Below are positions 58,427 to 64,000 of a DNA stretch of 64,000 bases, one piece after another. Origin of the DNA: Bacillota bacterium (GTDB lineage Bacteria; Bacillota; Clostridia; Christensenellales; UMGS416). The position numbers and the translations under genes were made by a program. The notes beneath the pieces were generated by a model. That model ran no database searches. It was given only the letters and a program-made list of their open reading frames with translations, and was not told the origin of the DNA. The stretch covers positions 1 to 64,000 of the forward strand of contig JAEYPH010000031.1 of assembly GCA_023410875.1 (NCBI GenBank), in the 5' to 3' direction. Every line of letters starts with the position of its first letter. The first letter of the stretch is position 1.

Positions 58427-60049
58427 ATGTTGGAAATAGGAATCAAGGACCTCACTAAGAACTTTGGCTTTAAGAACGTGCTGGACGGCGTGAGCTTTGA
58501 GGTGACGACCGGCGAGCGCGTGGCCCTGGTGGGCCGCAACGGCACGGGCAAGACCACGATCCTGAAGATTTTGGCGCAAAGGGAGAAGGCTGACCGGGGG
58601 CAGGTCTTCATCCGCCGGGGCGCCACGCTGGGCTATCTGGAGCAGATCCCCCAAATCACCGACCGCGAGGAAACCGCGGGACAGCTGCTGAAAAAACCTT
58701 TCGAGCAGCTCTTCGACCTGGAACAGCAAATGCGGGATACGGAAGCCCGGATGGCCCATGACGGCGATCCGGACGGTTTGGAGCGCCTTTTGAGGCGCTA
58801 TTCGCGCTTGCAGGAAGAATACACCGCCCAGGGCGGCTATGAGATCGAGGAGCGCCTGGGGCGGGTCGTGACTGGCTTTGGCCTGGCCCCCCATCTGGAC
58901 AAGCCCTTCCGGAACTTGAGCGGCGGGGAAAAGACCATCGTCATGCTGGCCTGCACGATTCTGGGCCAGCCGGACATCCTGCTGCTGGACGAGCCGACCA
59001 ACCATCTGGACATGGCCACGCTGGAGTGGTTCGAGGGCTATCTGGCCAAATACCGGGGCACGCTGGTCATCGTGTCCCACGACCGCTACTTTCTGGACCG
59101 CGTGGCCACCAAGACCGTGCTGCTGGAGCAGGGGGAGACCGCCGTGTTCCGCGGCAACTACAGCTTCGCCCTAAAGGAGCGCGAGCGCCTGCTACTGGAG
59201 GAGTTCGAGGCGTACAAGAACCAGCAGAAGAAGCTGGACGCCATGCGCGCGGCCATCCGGCGCTACCGGGAATGGGGCGCGCTGAACCCAAACAACAGCT
59301 CGTTTTACGTCAAAGCCAAGGAGCTGGAGACCCGCATCGAGAAGATGGACATCCTGCAACGGCCCCAGATGGAGAAGCCCGTGGTGCCCATCGGCTTTTC
59401 CGGCGGCAGAACCGGCAACGATGTGGTGCGTCTCAAGGACTTTTCTTTGGCCATCGGCCCGCGGGAGCTGATCCGGAACGGTGCGTTCACGCTGTTTTTC
59501 CGGGACCGCATGTGCCTGATGGGCGGCAACGGCACCGGCAAGACCACGCTGCTGCGGGCGCTGCTGGGAGAGGCGGCCTATGAGGGCGCGCTGTACGTGG
59601 CACCTGCGGCGCGCATCGGCTATATTCCCCAGGAAATACGCTTTCCCGACGACACGATGTCCGTCGTGAACGCCTTCCGGCGGGAGTGGCCGTGCACCGA
59701 AGGGCAGGCCCGCAACATCCTCGCGAAGTACTTTTTCTTCGGGGAGAATGTCTTTAAGCAGGTGCGGGCATTGTCCGGCGGGGAGAAGGTGCTCTTAATG
59801 CTGGCCATCCTCGTGCAGAAGGAAATCAACTTCCTCGTGCTGGACGAGCCCACGAACCACATCGACATCGAAACCCGGCAGATGCTGGAGGAATCCCTAT
59901 CAGACTTCGCCGGCACGCTGCTGTTCGTGTCCCACGACCGCTACTTCATACAGACCATGGCGCGACGGCTGCTGATCCTGGAGGACCAGCACCTAACGTG
60001 CTACGAGGGGCAGTATGAGGAGTACCGGGCGTGGGCGGCCAATCGGTAA
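58427..60049 (+). CDS. ABC-F family ATPase, antibiotic-resistance/ribosome-protection type
   Basis: This 540-residue soluble protein with two ABC domains has no membrane part. ABC1 has GRNGTGKTT, LSGGEKT and LLLDEPTNHLD. ABC2 has GGNGTGKTT, LSGGEKV and LVLDEPTNHID. The linker (about 225-320) is a long, charged helical hairpin (FEAYKNQQKKLDAMRAAIRR, NSSFYVKAKELETRIEKM), as in Vga/Lsa/Msr-type factors that dislodge drugs from the 50S ribosome. The start is ATG 58427 after GAGGAG. The regulated leader with a small ORF and attenuator supports an inducible resistance role (macrolide, lincosamide, streptogramin or pleuromutilin class; exact spectrum unknown). Confidence 0.88.
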   Translation: MLEIGIKDLTKNFGFKNVLDGVSFEVTTGERVALVGRNGTGKTTILKILAQREKADRGQVFIRRGATLGYLEQIPQITDREETAGQLLKKPFEQLFDLEQQMRDTEARMAHDGDPDGLERLLRRYSRLQEEYTAQGGYEIEERLGRVVTGFGLAPHLDKPFRNLSGGEKTIVMLACTILGQPDILLLDEPTNHLDMATLEWFEGYLAKYRGTLVIVSHDRYFLDRVATKTVLLEQGETAVFRGNYSFALKERERLLLEEFEAYKNQQKKLDAMRAAIRRYREWGALNPNNSSFYVKAKELETRIEKMDILQRPQMEKPVVPIGFSGGRTGNDVVRLKDFSLAIGPRELIRNGAFTLFFRDRMCLMGGNGTGKTTLLRALLGEAAYEGALYVAPAARIGYIPQEIRFPDDTMSVVNAFRREWPCTEGQARNILAKYFFFGENVFKQVRALSGGEKVLLMLAILVQKEINFLVLDEPTNHIDIETRQMLEESLSDFAGTLLFVSHDRYFIQTMARRLLILEDQHLTCYEGQYEEYRAWAANR

Positions 60050-60065
60050 TCATGGATAATGGAAA

Positions 60066-60095
60066 GCGAAGCCCGGCCGTCTGGCCGGGCTTCGC
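60066..60095. terminator. hairpin between convergent genes
   Basis: Perfect 13-bp stem GCGAAGCCCGGCC/GGCCGGGCTTCGC with loop GTCT, between the ABC-F stop and the anti-sigma stop. It lacks a clear T run, so it may act in both directions with modest strength. Confidence 0.6.
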
Positions 60096-60099
60096 GCAT

Positions 60100-60543
60100 T
60101 CAGAACAGCTTTAGTACGTAACGCAGTAACAGGTATATCCCCAGCAATCCAAACAAAACGACGGTCCCAATGGCTTTGCCGAAAAAGAATCTGCTCATGT
60201 TTAGCCCCCCTCGAAAGAGCAATATCGCGAATACGACCAGCAAAAGCACGGAGACGACCACCAATAGCACCGGCATCGGAGTTGATGCATTGGACATGAA
60301 GTAGCCGATGGCACAACCGATCAGCACGATTGCTGCCAGTGCCGCAAACAACACCGCCTTCAACTTTGCTACCCGCGGTTCTTGTTCCGTATGCGGCGCG
60401 CTGCCCCGGCTGTCCTCAAACAGCCTTTTGCAGCCATCACATTCCGCCATATGCTCGTGGACAAGCGCCGCGCTCCCCTGGCTGGCGACGCCGTCCACCA
60501 CCAGCGGTAGCAAATCGTGAAACACTTCACAGGATATTTTCAT
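60100..60543 (-). CDS. anti-sigma factor with zinc-finger N-terminus
   Basis: This 147-residue protein has an N-terminal ZAS/zf-HC2-type domain (CEVFHDLLPLVVDG and HEHMAECDGCKRLF giving the His-x3-Cys-x2-Cys motif), followed by three membrane helices. It overlaps the sigma-factor stop codon by four bases. It should hold the ECF sigma factor at the membrane until an envelope signal releases it. Confidence 0.88.
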   Translation of the reverse strand: MKISCEVFHDLLPLVVDGVASQGSAALVHEHMAECDGCKRLFEDSRGSAPHTEQEPRVAKLKAVLFAALAAIVLIGCAIGYFMSNASTPMPVLLVVVSVLLLVVFAILLFRGGLNMSRFFFGKAIGTVVLFGLLGIYLLLRYVLKLF

Positions 60544-61028
60544 AAATAACCCTCCTTGGACAACGTTTCCTTGAGTCCTCTCCTTGCCCGGAATTCGATG
60601 ACGCGGGCGGAGCCCTCCGATAGCTTCAGCGTGTCTGCGATGACCCGATAGGAATGACCGTTCATGCGCAACATGACGACTTCTCTGGTCCGGTCATCCA
60701 TTTCCCGCAGCAGTTCCTTGATTCTTAGGGAGAGTTCCAACGAGAGGGCAGATTGAATCAAATCATCCTGCATGCCGTAATCGATGAACTCATCGTACTC
60801 CACTGTTGGCTTGCATTTTTTCAGATGCTGCAGCCAAAGGTTTCGGGCAATGCCAAACAGCCATGTTTTGATCGTGGAATCGCCGCGAAACGAGGGAAGC
60901 GAAACGATGGCCTTTAGGAACGTTTCCGACAGCAAGTCGTCTGCCGTGTTGGGGTCTTTGGTCAAGCCTAAAAGGTAGTGATACAAATCCGATTTGTATT
61001 CCACATACAGACGATGGATTTCTTTCAT
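60540..61028 (-). CDS. ECF-type RNA polymerase sigma factor
   Basis: This 162-residue protein starts at ATG 61028 after AGGAGGGAGG. Region 2 is YKSDLYHYLLGLTKDPNTADDLLSETFLKAI...WLFGIARNLW; region 4 is LREMDDRTREVVMLRMNGHSYRVIADTLKLSEGSARV. It is co-transcribed with the zinc-finger anti-sigma factor. A TGTAAC...CGAC promoter upstream suggests autoregulation. Confidence 0.93.
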   Translation of the reverse strand: MKEIHRLYVEYKSDLYHYLLGLTKDPNTADDLLSETFLKAIVSLPSFRGDSTIKTWLFGIARNLWLQHLKKCKPTVEYDEFIDYGMQDDLIQSALSLELSLRIKELLREMDDRTREVVMLRMNGHSYRVIADTLKLSEGSARVIEFRARRGLKETLSKEGYL

Positions 61029-61075
61029 GGCCTCCCTCCTTTCGAGCCGGGTGATTTGGCTGTCTTTGATAATCA

Positions 61076-61101
61076 GTCGCCGGAAAGCAGCTTTCGTTAC
61101 A
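61076..61101 (-). promoter_or_regulatory. ECF-type (sigma-X-like) autoregulatory promoter
   Basis: Minus strand TGTAAC (61096-61101), a 16-base spacer, CGAC (61076-61079), 47 bases before the sigma-factor ATG. The pattern resembles B. subtilis sigma-X/sigma-V-type promoters (TGTAAC with CGAC). It is inferred from sequence only. Confidence 0.55.
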
Positions 61102-61212
61102 GCTGAATGAAAAAATGGTACGGAGAAAGCCGCCATTGCGGAAATCTGCCCATTCTTTGCCCTTTTCAACTATAATAGTCCTATCACAAACATTGCAAAC
61201 AAGGATTGCCTG

Positions 61213-61905
61213 ATGTACAGAATACTGATCGTGGAAGACGACCCTAAAATCCGTTCCCTGGTCGCTCGTGAGTTGGTCAAGTGGGGTTTCGAGGTGAGCG
61301 CTGTGGAGGCCTTTGATGCCGTGCTGGAGGAATTCCAGCGGGCCAAGCCCCATCTGGTGCTCATGGATGTGAACCTGCCCAGCCGCGACGGCTTCTATTG
61401 GTGCGGCAAAATCCGCGAAACGTCCACGGCGCCGGTGCTGTTCCTGTCGGCCAGGGATTCGTCCATGGACGTCGTGATGGCCGTGAGCCAGGGCGGCGAC
61501 GATTACATCACCAAGCCCTTCTCCATGGATGTGCTGGTGGCCAAGGTGAACGCGCTGCTGCGCCGGGCCTATGCCTACCGCGAAGGCGCGCCGGACACGC
61601 TGGAGCGCGGCGGCGCGGTGCTGGACCTTTCCGCCGGCACACTGACCTTTGGCGGAGCGGCGGCGGAGCTGACCCGCAACGAGCAGCGCATACTGGGCAT
61701 GCTGCTGCGGGCCGACGGGGCCATCGTGAGCCGTGAGCGCCTGATGCGCGAGCTGTGGCAGGACGAGGCCTTCATCGACGACAACACGCTGACGGTCAAC
61801 GTGAACCGCCTCAGAAAGAAGCTGGGAGATCTGGGCTTGCACGACTACATCCGCACGGCCAAGAATCAGGGGTATCAGGTAAAGGTTGGAGACGGTCACC
61901 TATGA
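61213..61905 (+). CDS. BceR-like response regulator
   Basis: This 230-residue OmpR-family regulator has phosphoacceptor Asp52 (LVLMDVNLPSRDG), a KPF lysine near 101 and a winged helix (LTRNEQRILGMLL, DDNTLTVNVNRLRKKL). VNVNRLRKKL is typical of the BceR/VirR group. It overlaps the kinase gene by four bases. A TATAAT lies at 61171-61176. It is predicted to bind the TTACA-N4-TGTAA operator before the ABC transporter genes. Confidence 0.93.
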   Translation: MYRILIVEDDPKIRSLVARELVKWGFEVSAVEAFDAVLEEFQRAKPHLVLMDVNLPSRDGFYWCGKIRETSTAPVLFLSARDSSMDVVMAVSQGGDDYITKPFSMDVLVAKVNALLRRAYAYREGAPDTLERGGAVLDLSAGTLTFGGAAAELTRNEQRILGMLLRADGAIVSRERLMRELWQDEAFIDDNTLTVNVNRLRKKLGDLGLHDYIRTAKNQGYQVKVGDGHL

Positions 61906-62927
61906 GTGTATGGCGCTACTTGAAGGACAACATCCGCATGGTGCTGCTGTACTTCGTGCTGACGGCCTTTCTGGCCGCCATGGCGGCGCTGAGCGGCGGT
62001 GACTTCCTGGGCGAAAACGGGGCTTACGCGGCGTCGGCCACCTTCATGATCTATGCCGCGGGCCTGGCCATCGATTATGGCATCCGGCGCCGGCAGGCAC
62101 TGCGCTTAAAGGAATTGGCCGCCGCTCAGGACAAGACGCCGGTGCTGCCCGAGCCCGCCGACTACCGGGACGAGCTGTACGCGCAGCTGGTGGCCGGCCT
62201 GTATGCCGACCACATGGCCGGCGTGGACCGCCTGCAGGAGGACTTCCGCGACGGGCGGGACTTTATGGCCGCTTGGGTGCACGAGGTCAAGACGCCGATC
62301 ACCGCGGCGCGGCTGCTGCTGGAGAGCCCCGTGGGCGAGGCCGAGGCCGAATCGCTCAAAGAGGAGATCCAGCGCATCAACGGGTATGTGGAGCAGGTGC
62401 TGTTCCACGCTCGGGCCGACAGCTTCTCCCGGGATTACCTGATCGCCGAGGAGGAGCTGGACCGCCTTGTGCGGGAGAACGTCAAGAAGCACTCGGCGCT
62501 GTTCATCCGCCAGCGCATCGCCGTGGGCATCGATGTGCCGGCGGGCCTGACCGTGTGCACCGACCGCAAGTGGCTGCTGTTTATCCTGGACCAGCTGCTG
62601 TCCAATGCGCTGAAGTACACCGGCGAGCACGGGCATGTATCCATCAACGCCCGGCGGGATGAGCGGGAGGTTGTGCTCAGCTATTGCGACGACGGCGTGG
62701 GCATCGGCTCCGGCGATCTGCAGAGGCTGTTTGACAAGTCCTTCACCGGGGCCAACGGCCGCGCCGAGGGCAGCGCATCCACGGGATTGGGCTTGTATCT
62801 GGCGCAGAAGCTGACCCGCAAGCTGGGGCACCGCATCACGATGGAATCGGTGCGGGGCCAGGGCACAACGGCGCGCGTGCATTTCCCGACGCTGGACGAT
62901 ACGGAGTATGACCTTACAAAAGTGTAA
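61902..62927 (+). CDS. BceS-like intramembrane-sensing histidine kinase
   Basis: This 341-residue kinase has two closely spaced N-terminal helices (about 12-30 and 45-62) with only a short external loop, the mark of intramembrane-sensing kinases that depend on a BceAB-type transporter for signal. The H box is WVHEVKTPITAARLL (His127). HATPase boxes are DQLLSNALKYTG, CDDGVGIG and STGLGLYLAQKL. It starts by ATGA overlap with the regulator. Confidence 0.93.
   Translation: MSVWRYLKDNIRMVLLYFVLTAFLAAMAALSGGDFLGENGAYAASATFMIYAAGLAIDYGIRRRQALRLKELAAAQDKTPVLPEPADYRDELYAQLVAGLYADHMAGVDRLQEDFRDGRDFMAAWVHEVKTPITAARLLLESPVGEAEAESLKEEIQRINGYVEQVLFHARADSFSRDYLIAEEELDRLVRENVKKHSALFIRQRIAVGIDVPAGLTVCTDRKWLLFILDQLLSNALKYTGEHGHVSINARRDEREVVLSYCDDGVGIGSGDLQRLFDKSFTGANGRAEGSASTGLGLYLAQKLTRKLGHRITMESVRGQGTTARVHFPTLDDTEYDLTKV
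62914..62927 (+). promoter_or_regulatory. BceR-type operator
   Basis: TTACA-AAAG-TGTAA matches the BceR-family consensus TnACA-N4-TGTAA. It overlaps the kinase stop codon and lies 55 bases before the TATAAT (62982-62987) of the transporter promoter. TTGTAAG at 62943-62949 may be a second half-site. Confidence 0.65.
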
Positions 62928-62981
62928 GTTTTGAATGCCCGATTGTAAGCCCGTTCGATGGCTGGGCAAATCGCACGGCAC

Positions 62982-62987
62982 TATAAT
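62982..62987 (+). promoter_or_regulatory. -10 element of the BceAB-like transporter promoter
   Basis: A consensus TATAAT has no recognisable -35 at the right distance, as expected of a promoter that needs an activator bound upstream. It lies 54 bases before the ATPase gene. Confidence 0.55.
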
Positions 62988-63040
62988 TGGGATCGGTCGG
63001 AACGCATACCGGCCGAGTTTTTCTTTTGGAGGCACAAACG

Positions 63041-63811
63041 ATGGAAATTTTAACAGCCAGAAAGGTGACCAAGGTGTACGGCTCGCGCTACGGCGCGATG
63101 AAATACCCGGCGCTGGCCGGCGTGGATTTGACAGTGCAGGCCGGCGAGTTCCTGGGCATCATGGGGCCCTCGGGCTCCGGCAAGACCACGCTGCTCAACG
63201 TGCTGAGCACCATTGACAGGCCCACGTCCGGCACCGTGACCATCGAAGGCCGCGACGTGACGCAGATCAAAGAGCCGGCGCTGTCGGACTTTCGCCGCAG
63301 CCGCCTGGGCTTTTTGTTTCAGGACTTCAACCTGTTGGACACGATGACGCTGCAGGAGAACATCGTGCTGCCGCTGGCGCTGGCCAAGACGCCACACGAG
63401 GACATCCGCCGGCGGCTGGACAGCCTGGCCCAGGCGCTGGGCATTGCCGATGTGCTGGCCAAGCGGCCCTATGAGGTGTCCGGCGGGCAGAAGCAGCGGG
63501 CCGCCGCCGCCCGGGCCATCATCACCGACCCGGCGCTGGTGCTGGCCGACGAACCCACCGGCGCGCTGGACAGCAAATCCGCCCGGGAGCTGTTGGGCTG
63601 CCTGGAGCGCCTGAACGCCCAGCGCCAGGCCACAATCCTGATGGTCACCCACGACGCCTTCAGCGCTTCGTGGTGCAGCCGCATCGTGTTCATCAAGGAT
63701 GGCCTGCTGTTCAATGAGCTGCGCCGCGGCGACATGCCCCGCAAGGCCTTCTATCAGAGCATCCTGCAGGTGCTCTCGGTGATGGGGGGAGGGAACGGCA
63801 ATGCTGACTAA
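63041..63811 (+). CDS. BceA-like ABC transporter ATP-binding protein
   Basis: This 256-residue protein starts at ATG 63041 after TTGGAGG. Walker A is GPSGSGKTT, the Q-loop FQDFNLLDTMTLQENI, the signature VSGGQKQRAAAARAI, Walker B VLADEPTGALDS, and the switch His MVTHD. FNLLDTMTLQENI and GALDS are typical of the BceA/MacB-like peptide-antibiotic group. It works with the permease that begins 11 bases before its stop to protect against cell-wall-targeting peptides such as bacitracin-like compounds and to signal to the kinase. Confidence 0.94.
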   Translation: MEILTARKVTKVYGSRYGAMKYPALAGVDLTVQAGEFLGIMGPSGSGKTTLLNVLSTIDRPTSGTVTIEGRDVTQIKEPALSDFRRSRLGFLFQDFNLLDTMTLQENIVLPLALAKTPHEDIRRRLDSLAQALGIADVLAKRPYEVSGGQKQRAAAARAIITDPALVLADEPTGALDSKSARELLGCLERLNAQRQATILMVTHDAFSASWCSRIVFIKDGLLFNELRRGDMPRKAFYQSILQVLSVMGGGNGNAD

Positions 63812-64000
63812 GCTGGCCCTGGGCAACATCCGCCGCAGCTTCCGCAATTACTGGGCGTACTTTCTAAGTTCGGCCTTCAGCGTGTTCGTGCTGTACCTGT
63901 TCCTGTCCATCTGTTTTGGCAAGGTCACCGGGGCAACCGCTGGGGGGGCCACGGCGGTGCTCTTTGGCATCGGCGCGTTCCTCACGGCGTGCTTCGCGGC
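63801..64000 (+). CDS. BceB-like ABC transporter permease (FtsX type), cut by the window edge
   Basis: Only the first 66 residues are present. MLTKLALGNIRRSFRNYWAYF is the usual N-terminus of BceB/YvcS/VraG-like permeases and is followed by a membrane helix (SAFSVFVLYLFLSICF) and the beginning of a second. The start lies 11 bases before the end of the ATPase gene, with GGGAGGG upstream. The large extracellular sensor domain expected for this family would lie beyond the window. Confidence 0.88.
   Translation, partial: MLTKLALGNIRRSFRNYWAYFLSSAFSVFVLYLFLSICFGKVTGATAGGATAVLFGIGAFLTACFA

Overview
The window looks like chromosome from a GC-rich, endospore-forming Firmicute, most likely a Clostridia lineage (for example Oscillospirales or Christensenellales). 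This is judged by eye. The reasons are a tricistronic GerA-type germinant receptor, a CotH spore-coat kinase homologue, low-GC-Gram-positive style promoters (TTGACA/TATAAT with 16-18 nt spacers), strong GGAGG ribosome binding sites, frequent TTG/GTG starts, and families typical of Clostridia (MgtC, DUF1538, YkuK, DUF4003, VanY, BceRS-like). There are no rRNA or tRNA genes, no CRISPR array, no phage block and no transposase gene. Intergenic DNA is unusually rich in small dispersed palindromic repeats, here named R1 to R5.

Layout: 0.4-5.3 kb holds a 1646-residue secreted repeat protein flanked by direct R2 repeats. 5.8-12.3 kb (minus) has a lipoprotein metallo-beta-lactamase hydrolase with a lamin-tail domain, a two-component system and a CotH kinase with three lamin-tail domains. 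12.5-17 kb has MgtC, an MFS transporter, and a zinc-ribbon/SPFH pair resembling B. subtilis YdjG-YdjI. 17.2-19.1 kb (minus) has a tRNA-guanine transglycosylase homologue overlapping an ArmA/RmtB-type 16S rRNA m7G1405 methyltransferase homologue. 19.4-26 kb has mnmE, thyA-folA, a VanY-like carboxypeptidase, a cysteine hydrolase, a DUF4037 protein and a GNAT enzyme. 26.1-32.1 kb (minus) has a PII-like/DUF1538 membrane pair and a second two-component system with a co-transcribed exported protein. 32.3-37 kb has small membrane proteins, YkuK, DUF4349, a creatininase homologue and an anion transporter.

37.4-40.9 kb is an alpha-mannosidase/ROK operon. 41-44.4 kb has an exported unknown, a MEDS-PAS histidine kinase and a bacteriohemerythrin. 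44.5-48.2 kb is a germination operon in the order gerAB-gerAC-gerAA. 48.5-54.5 kb has an AraC regulator, a BMP-family protein fused to a ParB-like region and lacking a signal peptide, a DUF4003 protein and unknowns. 54.6-58 kb has an NmrA-like reductase, a GNAT enzyme and two broken genes. 58.1-60 kb is an ABC-F ribosome-protection-type gene with a promoter, leader peptide and attenuator-like hairpins. 60.1-61 kb is an ECF sigma/anti-sigma pair with an apparent autoregulatory promoter. 61.2 kb to the right edge is a BceRS-BceAB-like antibiotic sensing and detoxification module, with a BceR-type operator between kinase and transporter and the permease cut by the window edge.

The main theme is sensing and resisting translation- and envelope-targeting stress: the Tgt-Rmt pair, the attenuated ABC-F gene, the Bce module, the VanY homologue, the ECF pair and three OmpR-type two-component systems. 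A second theme is sporulation and germination (GerA, CotH). All functions are inferred from sequence read by eye; no database search was run.
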